Origin: an uncultured Muribaculaceae bacterium
Lineage (GTDB): Bacteria; Bacteroidota; Bacteroidia; Bacteroidales; Muribaculaceae
Reading direction: 5' to 3'
NCBI GenBank assembly: GCA_947625935.1
Contig: CANQQE010000001.1
Span: 124,001-188,000 of the forward strand
DNA length: 64,000 bases
Shown: positions 9,091-16,080 of the stretch, piece after piece
Layout of the letters: every line of letters starts with the position of its first letter
Position numbering within the stretch: position 1 is the first letter of the stretch
The notes under the pieces: generated by a model
The model's database searches: none
What the model was told of the DNA's origin: nothing
The model's input: the letters and a program-made list of their open reading frames with translations, nothing else
Position numbers and translations under genes: made by a program

Positions 9091-9112
9091 CTCAGCAATA
9101 AATCATTTTCCG
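9081..9112. terminator. Bidirectional terminator over two convergent stop codons
   Basis: A 10-bp perfect inverted repeat, CGGAAAATGA (9081-9090) and TCATTTTCCG (9103-9112), spans the ends of the receptor and SDR genes, which are only 1 bp apart. The T-tract lies inside the stem rather than after it, so efficiency is uncertain. Confidence 0.6.
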
Positions 9113-9934
9113 TGTCATACCGCCATCGATCGGAATGACAGTGCCGTTGATAAAATTGTTATCGGGATGTGCCAGAAACAATGCGAGTCGGGCTATGTCG
9201 TCGGCAAGTCCGACTCGACCTGACGGGTGCTGTGATTTATCACTGTCGGTTATTGCTTCATCCTTGGTGTTTATCCATCCGGGAGCGATGCAATTTGCAG
9301 TTATGCCATATACCGCCATTGATGACATTAATGAATGTGTCAGTGACACTATCGCCCCCTTAGTCGCACTATAGGCTATGGTGCCGGGCTCGCTTTGGAA
9401 TGCCCTTGTTGAAGATATGTTGATTATCGTCCCCCCATGATGTCCGTTTCCTTTACGGTGGATGGCAAGTGCGCGCGAACAGATGAAAGCCGATTGCAGA
9501 TTCGTCTCTACAACTTGACGCCAATCATCGTCTGACATATCTTCCAGACCTTTGAAACCTCCGATTCCGACGTTGTTGATTAATACGTCGATATCACCCC
9601 AAGCCGATATGGCATCATTCATAGCATGGTTAAGTTTGACCGCATCCCTGGCGTCTAATGGATAGAATCTTGCTCCAAACTTTTGGGCGGTTTCATTGCC
9701 TCGTTTTGTGTCAATATCGCAAAACGCTACTTTGGCGTCTATTTTTCTAAACGCTTCAACGCAGCTCTCCCCTATTCCAGATGCTCCACCTGTTATGAAT
9801 ATGCGCAATTGTGGATATGAAACGACCAATTGGCCGGGACGATGTAGTTTCGCTGAGGTTTTCAGGCGCGTTTTTATGGCAAATTTGCCCGCGCGATAGT
9901 CCTCCATCTGTTTTTCAAGATAATTATCTGCCAT
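9092..9934 (-). CDS. SDR-family oxidoreductase
   Basis: Classical short-chain dehydrogenase/reductase, NAD(P)-dependent and cytosolic. The cofactor loop is TGGASGIGES, followed by NNVGIGG (in place of NNAG), the catalytic Ser in INISSTRAF and YSATKGA giving the Tyr-x-x-x-Lys pair; it ends in the usual IDGGMT. There is an N-terminal extension of about 45 residues before the Rossmann fold (MADNYLEKQMEDYRAGK) that I recall from other Bacteroidales SDRs. Two starts are possible: an ATG at 9958 overlapping the stop of the upstream gene (ATGA), or the ATG at 9934, chosen because the extension begins there and a TAACTTTG box (9950-9943) lies between them. Substrate unknown. Confidence 0.87.
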   Translation of the reverse strand: MADNYLEKQMEDYRAGKFAIKTRLKTSAKLHRPGQLVVSYPQLRIFITGGASGIGESCVEAFRKIDAKVAFCDIDTKRGNETAQKFGARFYPLDARDAVKLNHAMNDAISAWGDIDVLINNVGIGGFKGLEDMSDDDWRQVVETNLQSAFICSRALAIHRKGNGHHGGTIINISSTRAFQSEPGTIAYSATKGAIVSLTHSLMSSMAVYGITANCIAPGWINTKDEAITDSDKSQHPSGRVGLADDIARLALFLAHPDNNFINGTVIPIDGGMTRKMIYC

Positions 9935-9954
9935 AACACCCACAAAGTTAACAA

Positions 9955-11577
9955 TCATTTGTGGATAAAAAAATCGCCTTTGAATAATGATTTACCTGAG
10001 ACACTATAGTCGGGAAGGTCATATCCGGCAATTTCCAATACGGTATATAAAAGATTACTTGTTTCGAATCTATCATCAATATGCTTTTGTATGAATTTTG
10101 AAAACTCAGGAAATCTGTTGCGATATTCGGGAGTCAAATAGATTAAAAAAGGTATCTGGCAACCTGCAGAGAAAGATTCGGGATTATTCAATAGTCCATG
10201 GCCTGCGTAATCATCACGCGTAGAGTAAAAATCTACTCCATGGTCAGGGAAATATAACATAATAGCCTCCTTTCCATTAACTGACTTTATTAACTCCGAT
10301 ATTACATAATCATTATATAATACGGTGTTATCGTAATCAGCGTAATTTTGTCGTTGGTTTTCAGGCTTGTCGTGATAATCATAATCCTTGAATACTGCGA
10401 AATCATCTGGGAATCTATCTGTACATTTTCCATGTGATCCCATTAAATGCAGAACAAAGAGATTGTTGTTTTTATCATTTTTGAGAAGCTCATTATTGAA
10501 TGCGTCAATCAGTATACAATCATAACTATTCTGTTTTGTGCTATCAGATTTGTTGAGAAACAAATAATCATCACATAAATAAGCAAAATGTGACACTATA
10601 TTATCATAAACTCCAGTTTCAGTTTGATTGGATAGCCAATGAGTTCGGTAGTTGGCATTTCGCAAGGTCGTCGGGAGCATGATTTTGGTCTGCCAATCAT
10701 TATCGTGTAAATATGTAGCGGAACTAAACATGAGCTTGAATGAATATCTCGTTGATGGCGCGGATGATGTCACATTATTAAAACGAAATATAAGGCTATC
10801 AGAATACAGGTTATATAATAGAGGAGTCGTTTTTTTTTCATAGCCGTATAATTGAGAATGTCCTTTATCGTATGATTCTCCAACGATAAGAATGATATTT
10901 TGGGGATGGTTTTGCGTTATCTCTACTGGGATTATTTTGGTCTCAGTTTGCGATAAATCATACCCCTTTTGATAGTTCCTAACAAAAAAATCCACAGCAT
11001 CATAGGCAACTCCTATACCGGTGCCTCTGATATTTCCACTAATAATAGAATATATAATCGCAATGATAGATACTGATGTTAATATCCATGACATTTTATT
11101 GGGTTTAGATGATTTTACCAATTTAGTACCAAGATACCACATAATGGCTGCTAAAATAATCAATACACACAATGAGACCATATATGATGTAGTAATACTA
11201 TCTGAAAGGAAATCCTTAGCTTCGTTAAAATTGGTATCTCCAATTATAACTAAATCGCTTGAGCTGAAAATCTTGTGGAGTCTAATAGCGCAAAATAATT
11301 GCATCATGGCTATTAGATAGCATGTGGCCAACACTATGCCTGAATAGACCCGTTTGATTACTATGTTCATCCAGGATGTTGGTAATGTGAGAAAATATGC
11401 TACCCCAATTGAACAAAAAATTAATGAGATTCCGAAGCCTCCTATTACCGAAACACTGCAATATACTTGTGCAAGTTGTGATATCAATATAACAAGAAAC
11501 AGATTCAGGCCGTGGGTGAAAGGATAGGTAATTTTTGTAAATGAACCAAAAAAATGATGTTTTCTCTTAACTGGCAT
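9955..11577 (-). CDS. Phosphoethanolamine transferase (EptA/CptA type)
   Basis: Inner-membrane enzyme of 540 residues that would add phosphoethanolamine to lipid A or core sugars. Five hydrophobic segments fill the first 200 or so residues, as in EptA. The periplasmic sulfatase-like domain shows ESYDKGHSQLYGYEKKTTP, a putative nucleophile region SSAPSTRYS, HLMGSHG and the metal-binding PDHGVDFYS and AGHGLL. Modification of this kind usually lowers sensitivity to polymyxin and host peptides; here that is inference. The gene is clearly more A/T-rich than its neighbours and adjoins an IS element, which suggests acquisition by transfer. It overlaps the SDR gene by 4 bp if that gene starts at 9958. 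No TAnnTTTG box is visible upstream. Confidence 0.86.
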   Translation of the reverse strand: MPVKRKHHFFGSFTKITYPFTHGLNLFLVILISQLAQVYCSVSVIGGFGISLIFCSIGVAYFLTLPTSWMNIVIKRVYSGIVLATCYLIAMMQLFCAIRLHKIFSSSDLVIIGDTNFNEAKDFLSDSITTSYMVSLCVLIILAAIMWYLGTKLVKSSKPNKMSWILTSVSIIAIIYSIISGNIRGTGIGVAYDAVDFFVRNYQKGYDLSQTETKIIPVEITQNHPQNIILIVGESYDKGHSQLYGYEKKTTPLLYNLYSDSLIFRFNNVTSSAPSTRYSFKLMFSSATYLHDNDWQTKIMLPTTLRNANYRTHWLSNQTETGVYDNIVSHFAYLCDDYLFLNKSDSTKQNSYDCILIDAFNNELLKNDKNNNLFVLHLMGSHGKCTDRFPDDFAVFKDYDYHDKPENQRQNYADYDNTVLYNDYVISELIKSVNGKEAIMLYFPDHGVDFYSTRDDYAGHGLLNNPESFSAGCQIPFLIYLTPEYRNRFPEFSKFIQKHIDDRFETSNLLYTVLEIAGYDLPDYSVSGKSLFKGDFFIHK

Positions 11578-11910
11578 AATGATAATAGTTATGTCGGCTT
11601 CTAGTCCCCAAATCCGATTAAATAAACGTATAAAGCGTGAGACTAACTATACTTATTCTGATTGGTGGCTCTGAGAAAGCCAATGATGACGAATATATGT
11701 ATAGTTATCCCACGCATAAACGTAGAAATCACTATGCGGGTCTTTGTCATCATTTGAAAATTTCTCAGGTTTCCAATCACAAGACAAGCATAACGCTTCT
11801 TAGATTACGAAATGTTGTGAAGTTGCTGACCTCTGTCAGCTACTTCTCCGAATGCAAAATTATAAAAATATCAGCACAGAATAAAATGCCTTTAAATCAT
11901 ATCATTTTTA
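11578..11910. other. Intergenic region upstream of the PEtN transferase
   Basis: No convincing gene. It holds a 9-bp inverted repeat (TAACTATAC 11644-11652 with GTATAGTTA 11699-11707) enclosing a smaller ATTGG/CCAAT hairpin. A 117-residue frame from 11637 runs antisense into the IS element and has no family features. Confidence 0.5.
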
Positions 11911-11924
11911 TTATGAATTTAAAT
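11911..11924 (+). repeat. 14-bp direct repeat, left of the IS30 element
   Basis: TTATGAATTTAAAT, identical to the copy at 13148-13161 and abutting the end of the IS. It may be a target duplication, though IS30 elements normally duplicate only 2-3 bp. Confidence 0.6.
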
Positions 11925-11951
11925 GCGCAGGTTCAACTGGCAAGTGCAATA

Positions 11952-12924
11952 TTAGCGAAAATGTTTGAAAAATTCGACAGTAGGGGTTGAGAAATTCAGT
12001 TTCTCACGAGGTCTACAATTTAACTTGGCTTGTATTTTCCTGATAAGCCCGAGGTAACAGTCGAGAAGTCAGTTCCTTTTGGGATATACTGTCGAATGAG
12101 TTTGTTGGTATACTCGACTAACCCTTTCTGCCGCGAGCAGTATAAGTCGGCAAAATATACGATTACGCCATTAAGACCTTTGGTTATCAGCTGATGAGCC
12201 GAGAACTCGCTGCCATTATCCGTGGTTATGGTAAGAACACCCGTGAGCCAGTAGGCATACAGGAGCCTGATGACGGCTTTGTCAATCGCCTTGGCGTTCT
12301 TTCCATGCGGCAGTTTCTCGATGATGCAGTATGATGTGTTTCTTTCGGTGAGAACGAGGATTGCCCCGTATCCACCCTTCCCGATGATCAGATTCATATC
12401 CCAGTCCCCGAAACGCGATCCGTCAGCCTCTTTGGGTCTTTGGTGTATACTTGTTTGGTTTGGGTTATTCGTAGCTTTGGTCGGTTTTAGCCCCTTTTTC
12501 GACGTTCTGTTATACTCCCCCCTTGCCTGGTGTTGGCAAGCAGTTTGCCGCTTTTGTCGGCGTGGATGTAGTTGTGGATTGTCTGTTTCGAGATGCGCGT
12601 CCCTTCTTTGGCCAAGGTGCCGACAATCTGGGCCGGAGGCCATCGCTTTTCCGTAATCCACTGCTCTATACGCCATAACAACAGCCGTGGCGTCTTGTTG
12701 TGCGGCTCGCCATGACTTCGGCGTTCTTCGGTCATGGCCTGCGCTTTGGCGTCATTATAACCGCCACGCGCAGTGGTGTTGCGTTTGTACTCGCGGCTGA
12801 CGGTTGACGGGTGTTTGCCTATCTCTGCCGCAATTTCTTTCCGCGTTCTCTCTTTGCGAGTGCCGCGGTTTTGGTGTTCCACGAAAAGGTGGTATCTTTG
12901 CGCTGAGGTTAATTGGTTGTACAT
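11952..12924 (-). pseudogene. IS30 transposase, broken by two frameshifts
   Basis: Three fragments in three frames together make one IS30 transposase. The first (ATG at 12924, MYNQLTSAQRYHLF) carries the helix-turn-helix AAEIGKHPSTVSREYKRN and runs to LLANTRQGG near 12513. There a run of six G requires a -1 shift into the frame with the DDE core: FGDWDMNLIIGKGG, TITTDNGSEF and KGLVEYTNKLIRQYIPKG. That frame stops at 12020, but a further -1 shift near 12045 restores the normal C-terminus IRKIQAKLNCRPREKLNF, STPTVEFFKHFR, ending at 11952. Two separate single-base losses argue for decay rather than programmed frameshifting. Several DDE-domain residues look intact. Confidence 0.85.
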
Positions 12925-12926
12925 AA

Positions 12927-12985
12927 GCAATACAAAATTAGTTAATCTTGGAGAGACTTCGGTCTCCTTTTTTGTTTTGTATTGC
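12927..12985. repeat. Nested stem-loop in the transposase leader, with a UUCG hairpin
   Basis: GCAATACAAAA (12927-12937) pairs with TTTTGTATTGC (12975-12985), ending 2 nt before the transposase ATG. Inside is GAGAC-TTCG-GTCTC (12953-12966) followed on the plus strand by C and six T, which reads as an intrinsic terminator against antisense transcription. Confidence 0.6.
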
Positions 12986-13026
12986 CTTGGACTGAGGCTG
13001 CCTTTCGGTCGGGTCGAACCATCCCT

Positions 13027-13068
13027 CGGCGGGGAGGGACAGAGGCTTTATGAAGCCCCATCCCGCCG
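13027..13068. repeat. GC-rich hairpin in the IS 5' region
   Basis: CGGCGGG (13027-13033) pairs with CCCGCCG (13062-13068) around an inner GGCTT/AAGCC stem (13044-13057). It is much more GC-rich than its surroundings and lies in the 220 bp between the transposase start and the IS end, which hold no gene. Confidence 0.5.
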
Positions 13069-13147
13069 ATAACCGTTTCAACCCTGCGGCCTCAAAAATA
13101 TGGGGCTATGCAGGTAAAAAATTGCGTTTCGACTTTGACTTTAGGTC

Positions 13148-13161
13148 TTATGAATTTAAAT
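13148..13161 (+). repeat. 14-bp direct repeat, right of the IS30 element
   Basis: Second copy of TTATGAATTTAAAT, abutting the other end of the IS. Confidence 0.6.
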
Positions 13162-13170
13162 AGTTATAAA

Positions 13171-13202
13171 TTGTGGCGTATTCGTTTGGAATATTAACTT
13201 TG
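13171..13202 (+). promoter_or_regulatory. Promoter of the NSS transporter gene
   Basis: TTG at 13171-13173 and TAACTTTG at 13195-13202, 21 bp apart. It lies outside the IS, so the transporter does not depend on IS-borne transcription; the leader to the ATG is about 35 nt. Confidence 0.7.
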
Positions 13203-13243
13203 AAAGTTGGAAATAATAATAATTCAAATTAAAAATATATGAT

Positions 13244-14605
13244 ATGGCACAACAGAGTCTCTTTAAGTCAAAAATAGGATTGATTGCGGCTACCGTCGGG
13301 TCGGCGGTCGGACTTGGCAATGTATGGCGTTTTCCTGCCGAGACCCAAGCCAATGGCGGTGCGGCGTTTCTGCTTACTTACATTTTATGTGTATTGGTTT
13401 TAGGCATACCTGTTATGCTTGCTGAGTTTTCGTTAGGTCGGGCCGGACATAGCGATGCCGTTGGTGCGTTTAAGAATCTCGGTGCTTCCCGATGCTGGTG
13501 GGGTGTCGGTGCTCTTGGCATATTGGCGAGTTATATTATCCTGTGGTTCTATATGGTAGTGGCCGGATGGACTCTCGAGTATCTGATACAATCCATAACA
13601 GGGGTATTATATGAACCAATCGCCGGGATTTCTGACGGAAACGGCCAATTCGCGGTTAGAATGAATCAGTTTATTTCCGAGGGACCCGGGGCGGTTGCTA
13701 ATACATTTCTGATGATTGCCATTAACATTGGCGTGTTGCTCCTTGGTGTTCAGAAAGGTATAGAACGTTTGTCGAGTATATTGATGCCTCTGCTGTTTGT
13801 GTTGCTACTCGTATTTTGCTATGTGTCAGTGACTCTGCCCGACGCGGCGGCCGGGCTTGAATATTTCCTCAATCCCGATTTTTCCAAAATAACTCCGGGA
13901 GTGGTGCTCAATGCGTTGGGGCAGAGTTTCTTCTCGTTGAGTCTTGGAATGGGCATACTGATAACTTATTCATCATATTTCCCGGCTAAAACGAGACTTA
14001 TAAAAACTGCGTTCACAGTCTCATTACTTGATTTGCTTGTTGCTGTTATGATGGGTGTGATTATCTTTCCGGCTGTGATGTCGTTCGGATTGCAAGACCA
14101 TGGACTGGAAGGCGCGACGCTTGTTTTTGTAACGTTGCCCGAAGTGTTCAGCCAAATGCCGGGCACGCAATTCTGGTCGGTGCTATTCTTCCTGTTTCTC
14201 ATGGTTGCTGCATTGACCTCGACTATTTCGATAGCTGAGGTCTCGGTGAAATTCATGCAGGATCGATTTCGTTTTGGTCGGGTTAAGGCGTGTTTAACCG
14301 TGCTTTGTCCCCTGTTTCTGTTCAGCACGGTGTGTGCGCTAAGTCAAGGCCCTCTGAGTCACATCAAAATTTGCGGAATGACTATTTTTGATTCACTTGA
14401 CTTTTTTGCCACCAACATTTGTCTGCCGGTAGGTTCGATATTCTTGTGCGTATATCTTGGATGGTTTTCCCCGAAAGGGCTGTTTGAGAGCCAGCTCACC
14501 AATGCGGGGACTATACGGAGCCGTTTTGTCGGTATCATTCGATTCATTATTCGTTATTTAGCCCCGATCCTGATTGCGCTCGTGTTGCTGTCACCTTATT
14601 TTTGA
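13244..14605 (+). CDS. Sodium-dependent transporter, NSS/SNF family
   Basis: Inner-membrane Na+-coupled symporter of 453 residues in the neurotransmitter:sodium symporter family (LeuT, TnaT), probably for an amino acid. TM1 carries the signature TVGSAVGLGNVWRFP (about 17-31) whose unwound part binds Na+ and substrate; TM2 follows with NGGAAFLLTYILCVLVLG. The unwound TM6 region corresponds to LGQSFFSLSLGMGILITY and TM8 to LFFLFLMVAALTSTISIAEV. About 11-12 hydrophobic segments are visible, normal for bacterial members. Substrate cannot be assigned. It is a single-gene unit with its own promoter. Confidence 0.93.
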   Translation: MAQQSLFKSKIGLIAATVGSAVGLGNVWRFPAETQANGGAAFLLTYILCVLVLGIPVMLAEFSLGRAGHSDAVGAFKNLGASRCWWGVGALGILASYIILWFYMVVAGWTLEYLIQSITGVLYEPIAGISDGNGQFAVRMNQFISEGPGAVANTFLMIAINIGVLLLGVQKGIERLSSILMPLLFVLLLVFCYVSVTLPDAAAGLEYFLNPDFSKITPGVVLNALGQSFFSLSLGMGILITYSSYFPAKTRLIKTAFTVSLLDLLVAVMMGVIIFPAVMSFGLQDHGLEGATLVFVTLPEVFSQMPGTQFWSVLFFLFLMVAALTSTISIAEVSVKFMQDRFRFGRVKACLTVLCPLFLFSTVCALSQGPLSHIKICGMTIFDSLDFFATNICLPVGSIFLCVYLGWFSPKGLFESQLTNAGTIRSRFVGIIRFIIRYLAPILIALVLLSPYF

Positions 14606-14638
14606 ATATTTTAGGCAGGGCTGTCACCTTTTGTGTCT

Positions 14639-14667
14639 GAGATGTGTCTTATTTGCGAGATGTCTCG
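14639..14667. promoter_or_regulatory. Repeats upstream of the sigma-factor trio
   Basis: GAGATGTGTCT at 14639 is echoed by GAGATGTCTC at 14657, and the latter sits inside the palindrome CGAGATGTCTCG (14656-14667). They lie 37 bp before the first gene of the trio; no TAnnTTTG box is present, so transcription may use another sigma factor or a regulator bound here. Confidence 0.35.
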
Positions 14668-14703
14668 GAAACAATGAATTTATAACTATAATAATCAGTC
14701 AAA

Positions 14704-15114
14704 ATGGAAATTTTAGTACCTATTTTTGTTTGTGTGGTCCTCCCGGTTTCAATAGTCGCCATATATTACGGCGCCAGTATTAACAGTGAAGACAAGAGAG
14801 CAAAAGTGTTAATCAAAGCGATTGAATCCAACAGTGGCATTGATGCTGACAAACTTGTTCAGGCACTGACCAAGCCGAGAAAAACGGCTCGTGAAATTCT
14901 AAACCTGCGTCTGCTTAAAGGATGTATCTTCACTTTTATCGGTTTGGGTCTGACAATAACAGGACTCCTGTCGTGGATTGATGGCTCTCAGTTTAAGGAG
15001 GATCCTGTTACCGTTCCGATGCTTTTAGGCAGTGCCTCTCTTGCAGTCGGACTCAGCTATCTGATAGTGTATTTCGTAACCCGTAAACAGATAAACAACA
15101 GTTCCCGTAGTTAA
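14704..15114 (+). CDS. Small membrane protein, DUF6249-like
   Basis: A 136-residue protein of unknown function with three hydrophobic segments, at about 4-24, 78-98 and 105-126, and a charged stretch (INSEDKRAKVLIKAIES...KPRKTAREIL) between the first two. The pattern matches the DUF6249 family, which in Bacteroidales often precedes an ECF sigma gene. The stop is 3 bp before the sigma-factor ATG, so they form an operon. A role in signalling to the sigma factor is a guess from position. Confidence 0.75.
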   Translation: MEILVPIFVCVVLPVSIVAIYYGASINSEDKRAKVLIKAIESNSGIDADKLVQALTKPRKTAREILNLRLLKGCIFTFIGLGLTITGLLSWIDGSQFKEDPVTVPMLLGSASLAVGLSYLIVYFVTRKQINNSSRS

Positions 15115-15117
15115 GCG

Positions 15118-15603
15118 ATGAATCGCGAACAGTTCATATCCCATGTAGAGAGTACCCAAAAAGCGTTCCGGCGTTTTATGGTTGCTCTCTGCTGCGGAGA
15201 CTCATTGTTGGCTGACGACATTGCACAGGAGGCACTTATTAAGGCATACATTTCCTGTGATAACTTCAACAGTCCCGATAAGTTCACATCTTGGATTTAC
15301 AGAATCGGTTACAATACGTTCCTGAATCACAAACGATCAGAAAAGATGACTGTCGGCTATGAACAGGCTGAAAATCTTACCGCTTGCGACTCCCCTGATT
15401 CCGGGTTTAAGTATCAGGAACTGTATGAAGCGTTGAAACTTTTGCCTGATAGAGAACGCACCTCAATCCTGCTTCATTATATGGAGGGCTATTCGATAAA
15501 AGAAATTGCCGGGATTGTCGGTGTGTCGGCAGATGCGGTCAAACAGCATCTTTCAAGAGGACGAAATCATTTGCGCGGTTATTTAAATTCCAATATTAAC
15601 TGA
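15118..15603 (+). CDS. RNA polymerase ECF sigma factor
   Basis: Extracytoplasmic-function sigma factor of 161 residues. Region 2 (about 14-80) has ADDIAQEALIKAYIS and FTSWIYRIGYNTFLNHKR, where the -10 element is recognised; region 4 (about 100-155) has LLPDRERTSILLHYMEGYS, IKEIAGIVGVSADAVKQHLSRGRNHLR, which reads the -35 element. There is no C-terminal extension. It is flanked by two small membrane-protein genes and no recognisable ZAS or FecR-type anti-sigma gene, which makes the third gene the candidate partner. Confidence 0.93.
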   Translation: MNREQFISHVESTQKAFRRFMVALCCGDSLLADDIAQEALIKAYISCDNFNSPDKFTSWIYRIGYNTFLNHKRSEKMTVGYEQAENLTACDSPDSGFKYQELYEALKLLPDRERTSILLHYMEGYSIKEIAGIVGVSADAVKQHLSRGRNHLRGYLNSNIN

Positions 15604-15996
15604 ATGACTATGGATGACGATAAACTTAAAAACATATTTCATGACTTTGATCCTGTTATATCTTCTGATATTCGGTTCATGGATAAACTGCAACGCAATT
15701 TGAATGCGGTCGAGATTGTCAGACAGCAGAATCGCATGATGCTCGCCCGCAATAAACGAGCCGTAGTTATTGCCGCTATGGCGGGCTTTTTAGTCGGTTT
15801 GATTTTCTCGTTTGCCCTCCCCTATATTGGTGATATGATTGCGGGCCTCAGGCCAACTCTTGATGTCGGATCGGTCGGATACATACTTGCCGATAATTAC
15901 CAACTGATAACTTGGTTGATAATTGGTGCTGTATCGGTATTTACATCTCTCAATACCTATGAGCTCGTTCTTTCCATTATAAGAAAACCCGCATAG
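15604..15996 (+). CDS. Small membrane protein, possible anti-sigma partner
   Basis: A 130-residue protein starting immediately after the sigma-factor stop codon (a second ATG is at 15610). The soluble N-terminus of about 55 residues (DDKLKNIFHDFDPVISSDIRFMDKLQRNL) is followed by two hydrophobic segments, at about 57-82 and 100-120. That layout, and translation coupled to an ECF sigma gene, is what one expects of a membrane-bound anti-sigma factor, but I see no zinc-binding H-x3-C-x2-C motif and no family I can name. Confidence 0.7.
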   Translation: MTMDDDKLKNIFHDFDPVISSDIRFMDKLQRNLNAVEIVRQQNRMMLARNKRAVVIAAMAGFLVGLIFSFALPYIGDMIAGLRPTLDVGSVGYILADNYQLITWLIIGAVSVFTSLNTYELVLSIIRKPA

Positions 15997-16021
15997 ACCT
16001 CAGCGGCAATTGATTAATCGG

Positions 16022-16058
16022 AATGAGCGTTATCTCTATTTTGGGGATAACGCTCATT
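16022..16058. terminator. Strong bidirectional terminator
   Basis: A perfect 13-bp stem, AATGAGCGTTATC (16022-16034) and GATAACGCTCATT (16046-16058), with an 11-nt loop and TTTTG following. It separates the sigma trio from the convergent end of the nitrogen operon. Confidence 0.85.
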
Positions 16059-16080
16059 TTGTCGCTGTAATTGAAATGTC

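Larger units (their letters stand above)
11925..13147 (-). mobile_element. IS30-family insertion sequence, decayed
   Basis: An insertion sequence of about 1.22 kb. Its ends were placed by imperfect terminal inverted repeats, GTTCAACTGGCAAGTGCAAT from 11931 and, on the other strand, GTCAAAGTCGAAACGCAATT from 13139, about two thirds identical with one gap. The outer limits are the inner edges of the 14-bp direct repeat. The transposase reading frame is broken twice, so the copy is not expected to move by itself. Boundaries are accurate to a few bases only. Confidence 0.75.

Noticed and set aside
11637-11990. 117-residue plus-strand frame near the IS
   Set aside because: It runs antisense to the C-terminus of the IS30 transposase, has no family features and no promoter or start context.
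12020-12676. A separate 218-residue gene in the IS
   Set aside because: Its first 60 residues are an out-of-frame reading of the transposase N-terminal region; the real homology begins after a frameshift near 12513.
12487-12930. Programmed frameshifting at the G6 run of the IS
   Set aside because: IS30 transposases are normally a single frame and a second, unrelated frameshift exists, so decay is the simpler explanation.
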